Shown: piece after piece, positions 52,277 to 60,253 of the stretch
Layout of the letters: each line of letters begins with the position of its first letter
Position numbering within the stretch: position 1 is the stretch's first letter
Source of the DNA: Streptomyces sp. SS1-1
GTDB lineage: Bacteria; Actinomycetota; Actinomycetes; Streptomycetales; Streptomycetaceae
NCBI RefSeq assembly: GCF_008973465.1
Contig: NZ_WBXN01000004.1
Span: 3,140,501-3,204,500 of the forward strand
Direction: 5' to 3'
Length of the DNA stretch: 64,000 bases
Translations under genes and position numbers: made by a program
Notes under the pieces: model-generated
Databases searched by the model: none
What the model saw: the letters and a program-made list of their open reading frames with translations, nothing else
What the model was told of the DNA's origin: nothing

Positions 52277-53662
52277 TCAGGCGGCCACCTGGAGATCGAT
52301 CCGTTCCCCGAAGTCCCTGACCACGGGCTCGTCCCGGTACGGCTCCAGGCGCTGCTGGAAGTCCTCCAGATACTCGGCGCCCCGGTTGGAGCGCAGGGTC
52401 TCCAGCAACTCCACCGCCTTCAGCCCGGTGTGGCAGGCCTGTTCGATCTCCCGCTGCTGCACCTGGGCTGTGGCGAGAAGCACATATCCGATGGCCCGGC
52501 GGCGCGCCTTCGTCTCCGGCAGCCCGGCCAGCGACTCCTGCGCGCAGCGCGCCGCCGCCTCCGCCTGCCCGAGGTCGCGGTGACAGTGCGCCAACTCGTC
52601 GGCGAGGTACGCCTCGTCGAAGTGCCCGATCCACGCCGGGTCGTCGCCGGAGGCCGGATCGGCCGCCTCCAGCGCGGCCACGGCCCGCCCGGACGACAGC
52701 TGGGCGGCGCGCGCGTCGCCCAGCAGTGCGTGCCCGCGCGCCTCGGCCGCGTGGAACATCGCCTCGGCCCGGGGGGTCACCCGCCCCCGTGCGCCCTCCT
52801 GCGCCGCCCGCGCCAACTGGGCGATCTCCCGGGGATTCCCGAGCTGGGCGGCGAGGTGGCTCATCGAGGCGGCCAGCACATAGCCGCCGTACCCGCGGTC
52901 CCCCGCCGCCTGCGCGAGGCGCAGCGCCTGGATGTAGTAGCGCTGGGCGAGGCCCGGTTGCCCGGTGTCCACGGCCATGTAGCCGGCGAGCTCCGTCAAC
53001 CGGGCGACGGCGGCGAACAGTTCACGGCCGACCGCCTCCCGGTACGACCCGGCCAGCAGCCCGGAGACGACGCTGTTGAGGTAGTGCACGACGACCGGGC
53101 GCACATGCCCGCTGCCGTACTGGTGGTCCAGGTCCACGAGGGCCTGGGTCATGGCGCGCACAGCCGCCACGTCGGACGGGCCCACCCGCGGCCCGGCCGA
53201 GCGCGCCACCTGCGCGTCGGGTGCCGAGATCAGCCAGTCCCGGCTGGGCTCGACGAGCGCGGACGCGGCGACGGACGAGCCGGACAGGAAGTCCCGCCGG
53301 CCGACGTCGCTGCGCCACAGCTCACAGACCTGCTCGATCGCCCCGAGCACGGTCGGGGAGAACTGGAGCCCCACGCCGGAGGCGAGGTTCTTGCCGTTGG
53401 CCATGCCGATCTCGTCGATGGTGACGGTCCGGCCCAGCTTGCGGCCGAGCGCCTCGGCGATGATGGCGGGCGCCCGGCCCCGCGGCTGCTGTCCGCGCAG
53501 CCAGCGGGCCACGGACGTCTTGTCGTAGCGCAGGTCGAGGCCGTGTTCGGCGCCGCACATGTTGACCCGGCGGGCCAGCCCGGCGTTCGAGCAGCCCGCT
53601 TCCTGGATGAGCGCCTGGAGCCGTTCGTTCGGCTGCCGCGCGACGAGAGGCCTTGCGGCCAT
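52277..53662 (-). CDS. NsdA-like transcriptional regulator (HTH + TPR)
   Basis: The 461-residue protein begins with a DNA-binding-type helix-turn-helix region (ERLQALIQEAGCSNAGLARR and KTSVARWLRGQQPRGRAPAI) and continues with TPR-like helices to the end (AGYMAVDTGQPGLAQRYYIQ, ELAHCHRDLGQAEAAARCAQ). The group includes NsdA, a negative regulator of sporulation and antibiotic synthesis in Streptomyces. Whether this member has that role is not known from sequence. The ATG at 53662 was used. It is divergent from the prim-pol gene. Confidence 0.85.
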   Translation of the reverse strand: MAARPLVARQPNERLQALIQEAGCSNAGLARRVNMCGAEHGLDLRYDKTSVARWLRGQQPRGRAPAIIAEALGRKLGRTVTIDEIGMANGKNLASGVGLQFSPTVLGAIEQVCELWRSDVGRRDFLSGSSVAASALVEPSRDWLISAPDAQVARSAGPRVGPSDVAAVRAMTQALVDLDHQYGSGHVRPVVVHYLNSVVSGLLAGSYREAVGRELFAAVARLTELAGYMAVDTGQPGLAQRYYIQALRLAQAAGDRGYGGYVLAASMSHLAAQLGNPREIAQLARAAQEGARGRVTPRAEAMFHAAEARGHALLGDARAAQLSSGRAVAALEAADPASGDDPAWIGHFDEAYLADELAHCHRDLGQAEAAARCAQESLAGLPETKARRRAIGYVLLATAQVQQREIEQACHTGLKAVELLETLRSNRGAEYLEDFQQRLEPYRDEPVVRDFGERIDLQVAA

Positions 53663-53990
53663 GGCGTAACCCCCTGTGACTGCGGTGCCTGCCCGCGCAC
53701 CGAGTTGACGTCCCTGTCACCGCCGGGTCCCGGCCCGGGGCACTGGCTGCGCCCCGGCGGTTCCCGGCCGTGAAGATCAATGCCCCGTCCGTATACGGAA
53801 AATGCGAGGCTTGTGAGGATTGCCGGGGTCACGGCCGGAGCCGGCCCCCCAGGGGGCTACCCCGCGCCGGCCGGGGATCCTCGCGCGCGCCCCCACCCGT
53901 GCTCCCATGCGCCCCGGCGACGTGCGCGGTGCTCCTCCCCCGCGCGCGCGGGGGCCGTAACCCCGGGTGGGCGCGGGAGTTGTGCTGAGC
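53663..53990. other. Divergent promoter region with a 12-bp palindrome
   Basis: No gene is supported. The region contains the perfect palindrome TCCGTATACGGA (53788-53799) in a local AT-rich pocket and, nearer the prim-pol gene, GC-rich self-complementary runs (about 53935-53970) that could fold in the leader. Confidence 0.5.
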
Positions 53991-54644
53991 GTGGAAGAGA
54001 CGATCCCGGCCACCGAAGCCGCACAGATTCCGAAGCAGCGCGGGGATTCGCTGCTGGAGACCGCCGTCCGTTACGCCGAGGAGCGTCACTGGGACGTGTT
54101 TCCGGGGACCTGGCTGGAGGCCGTCGACGGAGTGCCGTACTGCTCCTGCGGCGACGCGGCGTGCCCCGCGCCGGGCGCGCACCCCGCGCGCCCCGACTGG
54201 GCGACGCAGGCGACGGGGAGCGCCACGGTCGCGCGCCGCCTGTGGCAGAAGCAGCCGGCCGCGTCGATCCTGCTGCCCACCGGGCGGACCTTCGACGCGC
54301 TGTCCGTCCCGGAGACGGCCGGGTTCCTGGCGCTGGCCCGTATGGAGCGGATGGAGCTGACGCTGGGCCCGGTGACGCTGGCGCCGGACCGCCGGATGCA
54401 CTTCTTCGTGCTGCCCGGCGCCGCCGTGAAGCTGCCCGAGCTGGTCCGCCGGCTCGGCTGGTCGATGGGCTCGCTGGACCTGGTCGCCCTCGGCGAGGGG
54501 GCCTGGGTCGCCGCGCCACCCACCCGGTTCGGGTCCCGGGGCGCCGTGCAGTGGGCGTGCCGGCCCACCCCGGCGAACCGCTGGCTGCCGGACGCCGAGG
54601 AGCTGATCTCGCCGCTCGCGTACGCGTGCGGCCGCGACCGGTAG
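53991..54644 (+). CDS. Bifunctional DNA primase/polymerase (prim-pol) domain protein
   Basis: A protein of about 217 residues resembling the N-terminal prim-pol domain of plasmid and phage replicases: LETAVRYAEERHWDVFPGTW, then CSCGDAACPAPGAHPARPDW, with the typical A-x-H-P-x-x-x-x-W pattern. In Streptomyces chromosomes this short stand-alone version is widespread and its role is unknown. It may be catalytically reduced, because the usual D-x-D metal motif is not evident. Start alternatives: GTG at 53967, 53982 or 53991; GGGAG suits the last. Confidence 0.82.
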   Translation: MEETIPATEAAQIPKQRGDSLLETAVRYAEERHWDVFPGTWLEAVDGVPYCSCGDAACPAPGAHPARPDWATQATGSATVARRLWQKQPAASILLPTGRTFDALSVPETAGFLALARMERMELTLGPVTLAPDRRMHFFVLPGAAVKLPELVRRLGWSMGSLDLVALGEGAWVAAPPTRFGSRGAVQWACRPTPANRWLPDAEELISPLAYACGRDR

Positions 54645-54680
54645 TCCCACGGCTCCCACCCGGCCCGTAGGGTTCCGGGT

Positions 54681-55454
54681 ATGACGTCAGCAGCCGTACG
54701 CGTTCACGGGCTCTGGAAGCGGTTCGGGCAGCAGGTCGCCGTCGCCGGGATCGATCTGGAGCTGCCCGCCGGGAAGTTCATCGGGCTCGTCGGCCCGAAC
54801 GGAGCCGGGAAGACCACCACCCTGTCCATGGTGACCGGGCTGCTCAGGCCCGACCAGGGGTCCGTGGAGGTGGTCGGGCACGACGTGTGGCGGGACCCGG
54901 CGGAGGTCAAGGCGCGCATCGGGGTGCTGCCCGAGGGGCTGCGGCTCTTCGAGCGGCTGTCCGGCCGGGAGCTGCTCGGCTACACCGGACGGCTGCGCGG
55001 GCTCCCCGGTGCCGAGGTCGACAAGCGGGCCACGCAGCTGCTCGACGTCCTCGACCTCGCCGGGGCCCAGCACAAGCTGGTCGTCGACTACTCGACGGGC
55101 ATGCGCAAGAAGATCGGGCTGGCCGCCGCCCTGCTGCACAACCCCGAAGTGCTGTTCCTGGACGAGCCGTTCGAAGGGGTGGACCCCGTGTCCGCCCAGA
55201 CCATCCGGGGCGTGCTGGAACGGTTCACCGCTTCCGGTGCCACCGTCGTCTTCTCCTCCCATGTGATGGAGCTCGTCGAGTCGCTGTGCGACTGGGTCGC
55301 CGTCATGGCGGCCGGACGCATCCGCGCGCACGGGCCGCTCGCCGAGGTGCGCGGGGAGGCGCCCTCACTGCAGCAGGCGTTCCTCGAACTGGTCGGCGCG
55401 CACGGCCGGGACGCCGGGTCCGACCTCGACTGGCTGGGCGGCGGGGCGCGATGA
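54681..55454 (+). CDS. ABC transporter ATP-binding protein
   Basis: 257 residues of a drug/lantibiotic-type exporter ATPase: Walker A GPNGAGKTTT, signature-like YSTGMRKKIGLAAALL, Walker B VLFLDEPFEGVDP and H-loop VFSSHVMELVE. The signature is S-T-G-M-R rather than S-G-G-Q-R, as in many Nat/Ccm-type ATPases. It overlaps the permease gene by 4 nt (ATGA). Together they form a two-gene exporter of unknown substrate. Confidence 0.92.
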   Translation: MTSAAVRVHGLWKRFGQQVAVAGIDLELPAGKFIGLVGPNGAGKTTTLSMVTGLLRPDQGSVEVVGHDVWRDPAEVKARIGVLPEGLRLFERLSGRELLGYTGRLRGLPGAEVDKRATQLLDVLDLAGAQHKLVVDYSTGMRKKIGLAAALLHNPEVLFLDEPFEGVDPVSAQTIRGVLERFTASGATVVFSSHVMELVESLCDWVAVMAAGRIRAHGPLAEVRGEAPSLQQAFLELVGAHGRDAGSDLDWLGGGAR

Positions 55455-57043
55455 GCACCGACGTGACCGGGGTCTTCGTCCGGCTGAAGCTGTCGCTGCT
55501 GCGCAACGGGCTGCGCCAGTCCGGGGGCCGGCGGGCCGCCTGGATCGCCTCGGCGGTCGTGGCGCTGCTGTTCGCCGCGCTCCAGCTGCTCGGCCTGATC
55601 CTGCTGCGGGGCACCGCGCACGCCGACGCCCTGGTCGTGCTGCTGGTCGGGGTGCTCGCGCTGGGCTGGGCGGTGATGCCGCTGTTCTTCCCCGGCGGCG
55701 ACGAGACCCTGGACCCGACGCGGCTCGTGATGCTGCCGCTGCGGCCCCGGCCGCTGGTGCGGGCGCTGCTGGTGGCCTCCCTGGTGGGCATCGGGCCGCT
55801 GTTCACGCTGTGCCTGCTCACCGGGTCGGTGATCGCGGTGGCGCACGGGGCGGCGGCGTTCGCCGTCGGTGTCGTCGGTGTCGCGCTGGCCCTGCTGGTG
55901 TGCGTCGCGCTGGCGCGCGCGGTCGCCGCCGCCAACATCCGGCTGCTGACCAGCCGCAAGGGCCGCGATCTGGCCGTCCTGAGCGGACTGGTCGTCGCGA
56001 TCGGGGCGCAGGTCGTCAACTTCGCGGCTCAGCGCATCGGTTCGGCGGGACTCGGGCGGCTCGACCCGCTGGCGGACGTACTGCGCTGGGTGCCGCCGGG
56101 GTCCGCCATCGGGGCCGTACGGTCCGTGAGCGAGGGCTCCTACGGCGCCGCCGCGCTGCAACTGGGCCTGTGCGCGCTCGCGTTGGCGGGCCTGATCGCG
56201 CTGTGGGCGCGGCATCTGACCCGGCTGATGACCGCCCCGGACGGTTCGACGCTCCAGGCGGCCGGCGAGAGCGCCGTACGGGAGAAGGGCACGGGCGGCG
56301 TGGCCCGGCTGCTGCCGGCGGGGCGCACCGGCACCGTCATGGAGCGCAGTCTGCGCTATGTCTGGCGGGATCCGAAGACCAAGGCGGCCTGGGTGACGTC
56401 GCTGGCCATCGGCCTGATCGTGCCGGTGTTCAACGCCGTGCAGGGCACCGGGTCGATCTACTTCGCGTGCTTCGCGGCCGGGATGCTCGGCATCCAGATG
56501 TACAACCAGTTCGGGCAGGACACGTCCGCCTTCTGGATGGTCGCGATGACGATCTCCTCGCCGCGGGACGCGTACGTGGAGCTGCGCGGCCGGGCGCTGG
56601 CGCTGCTGCTGATCACCCTGCCGTACGCCACGCTCGTCACCGTGGTGACGACGGCCCTCATCGGGGACTGGCGCCGGCTGCCGGAGGTGCTGGGGCTGTC
56701 CTTCGCGCTGCTCGGCGCGATGCTGGCGACCGGCGCCTGGACGTCGGCCCGCTTCCCGTACTCGATCCCGCAGGAGGGCCACAAGAACGTCGCCCCCGGG
56801 CAGGCGGGCCTGGCGTGGATCTCGATCTTCGGCGGCATGGTCGCGGCGGCCCTGCTGTGCGCCCCGGTGATCGCGGCGGTGATCTGGCTGCGGGTCAGCG
56901 AGGGCGGCGAGGCGTGGACCTGGCTGCTGCTGCCCGCCGGGGCGGCCTACGGGGCGGCGATCACGCTCCTGGGCCTGCGGCTCGCGGCGCCCCGGACGGC
57001 GGCCCGCCTGCCGGAGATCCTCACCGCGGTCAGCAAAGGCTGA
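55451..57043 (+). CDS. ABC transporter permease
   Basis: The 530-residue integral membrane protein has about 12 hydrophobic segments in two halves, with a cytoplasmic loop (about 250-300) between them. The N-terminal phrase VFVRLKLSLLRNGLRQSG is typical of large ABC-2-type permeases of actinomycetes. It forms a transporter with the ATPase gene immediately upstream. The substrate is unknown. Confidence 0.9.
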   Translation: MSTDVTGVFVRLKLSLLRNGLRQSGGRRAAWIASAVVALLFAALQLLGLILLRGTAHADALVVLLVGVLALGWAVMPLFFPGGDETLDPTRLVMLPLRPRPLVRALLVASLVGIGPLFTLCLLTGSVIAVAHGAAAFAVGVVGVALALLVCVALARAVAAANIRLLTSRKGRDLAVLSGLVVAIGAQVVNFAAQRIGSAGLGRLDPLADVLRWVPPGSAIGAVRSVSEGSYGAAALQLGLCALALAGLIALWARHLTRLMTAPDGSTLQAAGESAVREKGTGGVARLLPAGRTGTVMERSLRYVWRDPKTKAAWVTSLAIGLIVPVFNAVQGTGSIYFACFAAGMLGIQMYNQFGQDTSAFWMVAMTISSPRDAYVELRGRALALLLITLPYATLVTVVTTALIGDWRRLPEVLGLSFALLGAMLATGAWTSARFPYSIPQEGHKNVAPGQAGLAWISIFGGMVAAALLCAPVIAAVIWLRVSEGGEAWTWLLLPAGAAYGAAITLLGLRLAAPRTAARLPEILTAVSKG

Positions 57044-57065
57044 GCCGCGACCGTCTGACGGCTCC

Positions 57066-57932
57066 TCAGGCCCACACCGCGTCCAGGAACGGCTCGACGG
57101 CCGTGCGCCAGCCCTCCGGCTGGTCGTAGTGGACCAGGTGGCCGGCGTCCGCGACCTCCGCGTACTGCCCGCGCGGCAGGACGCGGACCATCTCCTGGGC
57201 CTCGGCCCGCCCCAGCTCGCCGTCGAGTCCGCGCACGACGAGCGCCGGGCACCTGACCTGCGCCAGCTCCTCCCAGTGCGCGTCGTACACCCAGGTCTCA
57301 CGGGTGCGCAGCATCTGCTCCGGGTCGAAGACCGGACGCCAGCCGTCCTCGCACTCGTGCATGACCTCGGCGTAGAACTCGCCGCGGGCCGGGTTGGGGC
57401 GCTCGACCCAGGGGTCGTCCTCGCCGAACCACTTGCGGACGTCGGCGAGCGTGGCGAAGGGGACCGGCCAGGCCTTGAACCACTCCGCCCACTCGCGCTG
57501 CGAGGCCGCGCCGAGCGCGGAGGCCCGCATGTCGCAGATGACCACGCCGCTCACCAGGTCGGGGCGGCGGGCGGCGAGCTGCCAGGCGGTCAGGGCGCCC
57601 ATGGCGTGCCCGATGAGGACGGCCCGGCTCAGGCCGAGCTGTTCGAGGGCGGCCTCGGCGTCGTCGACGTACGCCTCTCGGGTGTACGCGGCCCCGGCGG
57701 GCTTGTCGCTGCGGCCGTGGCCCCGCTGGTCGAGGGCGATCGCGCGATGCCGCTCGGAGAGCCAGCGGGCGGTGGGGGCCCAGTGGGAGGCGCGGCCCAT
57801 CAGGCCGTGCAGTAACAGCACTCCGGGGGTGTCCTGGGGGCCTGGGTGGGCGTCGGGCTTCGGGGGGTCGCCGAACTCCCAGGCCGCGAGACGTACGCCG
57901 TCCGTCCCGGTCACGTCGATGCGCCGCGCCAT
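57066..57932 (-). CDS. Alpha/beta-hydrolase fold protein with Ala at the nucleophile position
   Basis: A 288-residue alpha/beta hydrolase: LLLHGLMGRASHWAPTARWL (oxyanion-hole strand), AIALDQRGHGRSDKPAGAAY, and the C-terminal VADAGHLVHYDQPEG with the catalytic His. The nucleophile elbow, normally G-x-S-x-G, reads G-H-A110-M-G; the codon is GCC. The Ser nucleophile therefore seems lost, unlike in most relatives. It may be a non-hydrolytic binding protein or use another residue. The ATG at 57932 was used; a GTG four codons upstream is possible. Confidence 0.85.
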   Translation of the reverse strand: MARRIDVTGTDGVRLAAWEFGDPPKPDAHPGPQDTPGVLLLHGLMGRASHWAPTARWLSERHRAIALDQRGHGRSDKPAGAAYTREAYVDDAEAALEQLGLSRAVLIGHAMGALTAWQLAARRPDLVSGVVICDMRASALGAASQREWAEWFKAWPVPFATLADVRKWFGEDDPWVERPNPARGEFYAEVMHECEDGWRPVFDPEQMLRTRETWVYDAHWEELAQVRCPALVVRGLDGELGRAEAQEMVRVLPRGQYAEVADAGHLVHYDQPEGWRTAVEPFLDAVWA

Positions 57933-58172
57933 TGGTCCTGGCACCCCCCTAGCTCCACTCGGACCGCTCGTGTGGGCCGGTCCTGTGCTCCGCGTCCGCC
58001 TGCTCCGTCTGTGCCTGCCGTATCCGTCGTCACCCGTCCGCGCACCGCCGCCGGCCGCGTCCCCCGCGGCGACGGCCCCCTCGCGAACGATGTGCATGCC
58101 GTGTGTGTCCGACGTGATCTTATGCGCACATCTCTGCAGCGCACGGTCCGCCCGACCTGTCACCGCAGACTA

Positions 58173-58188
58173 TCGAACTCTTATTCGA
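58173..58188. promoter_or_regulatory. LexA-box-like palindrome
   Basis: TCGAACTCTTATTCGA differs at one position from the actinobacterial SOS-box pattern TCGAAC-N4-GTTCGA. It lies about 240 nt upstream of the hydrolase ATG on the minus strand. Confidence 0.4.
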
Positions 58189-58352
58189 AAATGCGGTTCT
58201 CACGGGCAACACCCCACCTTCGGGTGACCCCGCGCCGCGATTGATCGTCGTCGCCCGGGGGAGACCTTCATCGGGAGGCGGACCGCTCGGGGAAAACGGT
58301 CCGAGGGGGATGACCCTGGGAGCTCGGGGCTCCGGGTCAGCAGGGGAGGACA

Positions 58353-58380
58353 GGCCCCGGCGCCACACGGCGCCGGGGCC
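58353..58380 (-). terminator. Terminator of dmdR1
   Basis: Perfect 12-bp GC-rich arms (58353-58364 and 58369-58380) around an ACAC loop, 168 nt beyond the dmdR1 stop in its direction of transcription. Confidence 0.65.
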
Positions 58381-58548
58381 CTCTCCACGGCGACGGCACA
58401 TCTCCTCCCGCCCCTTCCCCGGCCGGACACGGCGGCGCCGGGTCACGGCCAAGAGCTCTCAGGTGGATGCCTCAGCCGACAGCCTCGCACGCGCGCGGGC
58501 CCCGCGCTGCGATTCGCGGCACTGGATCTTGGCGGACGGCGGAGGCGG

Positions 58549-59241
58549 TCAGCGCTTCGCGACGAACACGTGGGAGGCGACCTCCGAGTCCAGCTCGGCC
58601 GCCTCGCCGCTGCTGCCGACCAGGACACCGCCCGCCGACTCGGTCACGCTCACCACCGAGCCGGGCTGCACGCCCGCCCGGCGCAGCGTGTACATCAGCT
58701 GCGCGTCGGTCTGGATCGGCTCGCCGATCCGGCGCACGACCACCGTCTTGCCGTCGGCGCCCGGGTCCAGGTCGGCCAGCGACACCATGCCCTCGTCGAG
58801 GAAGGGGTCGGCGCCGTCCTTCTCGCCCAGCTCCTCCAGGCCCGGGATGGGGTTGCCGTACGGCGACTCGGTGGGGTGGCGCAGCAGCTCCAGCACCCGC
58901 CGCTCCACGGCCTCGCTCATCACGTGCTCCCAGCGGCACGCCTCCGCGTGCACCTGCTCCCACTCCAGGCCGATCACGTCGACGAGCAGGCACTCGGCCA
59001 GGCGGTGCTTGCGCATGACGCGCGTGGCCAGCCGGCGCCCCTCGTCGGTGAGCTCCAGATGCCGGTCGGTGGCGACGGACACCAGGCCGTCCCGCTCCAT
59101 CCGCGCCACGGTCTGGCTCACGGTCGGCCCGCTCTGGTCCAGCCGCTCGGCGATCCGGGCGCGCATGGGGACCACACCTTCCTCCTCCAGCTCGAGGATG
59201 GTGCGGAGATACATCTCCGTGGTGTCGATCAGTCCGGACAT
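58549..59241 (-). CDS. dmdR1: Iron-dependent repressor DmdR1 (DtxR/IdeR family)
   Basis: The 230-residue protein is the main iron regulator; with Fe2+ it represses siderophore (desferrioxamine) and iron-uptake genes. The N-terminal winged helix (TTEMYLRTILELEEEGVVPM, then RIAERLDQSGPTVSQTVARM) and metal-binding helices (M-R-K-H-R-L-A-E-C-L-L, E-x-C-R-W-E-H-V-M) match DtxR/IdeR; the Cys-Glu-His ligands of the primary site are present. The C-terminal SH3-like domain is intact. GAGGGG precedes the ATG at 59241. The divergent SIS gene and a dre-like site mirror the S. coelicolor locus SCO4394/SCO4393. Confidence 0.95.
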   Translation of the reverse strand: MSGLIDTTEMYLRTILELEEEGVVPMRARIAERLDQSGPTVSQTVARMERDGLVSVATDRHLELTDEGRRLATRVMRKHRLAECLLVDVIGLEWEQVHAEACRWEHVMSEAVERRVLELLRHPTESPYGNPIPGLEELGEKDGADPFLDEGMVSLADLDPGADGKTVVVRRIGEPIQTDAQLMYTLRRAGVQPGSVVSVTESAGGVLVGSSGEAAELDSEVASHVFVAKR

Positions 59242-59316
59242 ACGTGCCCCTCGATTAGCTCTGCGTTTGGCTCAGCCGGAAGCGAGACAGCTCCGCGGCG
59301 CGTGCGCTGGCCCTGA
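58570..59316 (+). CDS. Possible antisense reading frame (Adm-like) over dmdR1
   Basis: A 248-codon open frame lies fully antiparallel to dmdR1. In S. coelicolor an overlapping antiparallel gene, adm, has been described at dmdR1 as affecting siderophore and antibiotic production. The frame here is His/Arg/Leu-rich, as expected for an antisense shadow in GC-rich DNA, so protein coding cannot be claimed from sequence alone. Confidence 0.25.
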   Translation: MGGDLRVQLGRLAAAADQDTARRLGHAHHRAGLHARPAQRVHQLRVGLDRLADPAHDHRLAVGARVQVGQRHHALVEEGVGAVLLAQLLQARDGVAVRRLGGVAQQLQHPPLHGLAHHVLPAARLRVHLLPLQADHVDEQALGQAVLAHDARGQPAPLVGELQMPVGGDGHQAVPLHPRHGLAHGRPALVQPLGDPGAHGDHTFLLQLEDGAEIHLRGVDQSGHTCPSISSAFGSAGSETAPRRVRWP

Positions 59317-59424
59317 CTCAATTCTGCCGGATGGCACTGACAACCGTGCCGCGCCGCCGAAACCCGGACACCGCCCGGCCGCGGCGGGCACGGCCACCGC
59401 GGCCGCACCCCGTATTGACACCGC

Positions 59425-59440
59425 AGTGGTCCAGACCGCA
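59425..59440 (+). promoter_or_regulatory. DasR-responsive element (dre)-like site with TTGACA upstream
   Basis: AGTGGTCCAGACCGCA matches the dre consensus AGTGGTCTAGACCACT at 13 of 16 positions. TTGACA (59415-59420) just upstream looks like a -35 element for the SIS gene. The site lies between dmdR1 and the SIS gene. DasR control of dmdR1, linking N-acetylglucosamine to iron, is known in S. coelicolor. Confidence 0.65.
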
Positions 59441-59493
59441 CGGTGATCCGCGGCACACCCCGACGCACCACCCGGCACCCCGGAGGGCCCCGC

Positions 59494-60249
59494 ATGAGCG
59501 ACAGCACGCCGGCCGAGCAGTTCTTCGACGCCGCGATCGGCCTGCTCCAGCGGGCCCGCGCCGAGGAGGCGGAGGCCGTCGAGGCGGCCGGCACCCTGCT
59601 CGCGGACACCGTCGCCGCCGGGGGGCGGCTGTTCGCCTTCGGCGCCGGGCACTCCTCCCTCGCCGCCCAGGACGTCGTCTACCGCGCGGGCGGTCTGGCC
59701 CTGATGAACCTGCTCGCGGTGCCGGGCGCCGTGGGCGTGGACGTCGTGCCCGCCACGCTGGGCTCCGCCCTGGAACGCGTCGACGGGCTCGCGACCGCCG
59801 TGCTGGACAGCTCGCCGCTGCGCGCGGGCGACGCGCTCGTGGTCGTCTCGCTGTCCGGCCGCAACGCGCTGCCGGTGGAGATGGCCCGGCACGCGCGCTC
59901 CCTCGGGGTGCGGGTCGTCGGCGTGACGTCGGTGGCGTACGCCGAGCGGACGACGCCCCGGAACTCCTCGGGCACCTTCCTGAAGGACCACTGCGACGTC
60001 GTCATCGACTCGAAGATCGCGGTCGGCGACGCGGAGCTGACCCTCGACACCGTCCCGGCGCCGTTCGCCCCGGCGTCCACGGTCGTCACCTCGGCGCTGA
60101 TGCAGGCCGTCATGGCGACCGCCGCCGCCTCACTGGCCGCCCGCGGCGTCGAGGTCCCGCTGCTGCGCTCGGGCAACGTGGACGGCGGCCACGAGTGGAA
60201 CCGCCGGATCTTCGAGGAGTACGGCGACCGGATCTTCTACCGGCACTGA
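59494..60249 (+). CDS. SIS-domain sugar-phosphate isomerase-like protein
   Basis: A 251-residue protein with a SIS fold: GGRLFAFGAGHSSLAAQDVV (phosphosugar-binding loop), VVVSLSGRNALPVEMARHAR and the C-terminal GNVDGGHEWNRRIFEEYGDR. The family (YgbK/GmhA-related UPF0309) probably isomerises or binds amino-sugar phosphates, which fits the upstream dre site. GGAGGG precedes the ATG at 59494. Confidence 0.9.
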   Translation: MSDSTPAEQFFDAAIGLLQRARAEEAEAVEAAGTLLADTVAAGGRLFAFGAGHSSLAAQDVVYRAGGLALMNLLAVPGAVGVDVVPATLGSALERVDGLATAVLDSSPLRAGDALVVVSLSGRNALPVEMARHARSLGVRVVGVTSVAYAERTTPRNSSGTFLKDHCDVVIDSKIAVGDAELTLDTVPAPFAPASTVVTSALMQAVMATAAASLAARGVEVPLLRSGNVDGGHEWNRRIFEEYGDRIFYRH

Positions 60250-60253
60250 CGCG

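Larger units (their letters stand above)
57933..58548. other. Intergenic region upstream of the hydrolase and downstream of dmdR1
   Basis: No gene is supported. From left to right it holds the hydrolase leader, a LexA-box-like palindrome (58173-58188) in an AT-rich pocket that may mark a promoter, and the terminator hairpin of dmdR1 (58353-58380). Confidence 0.5.
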
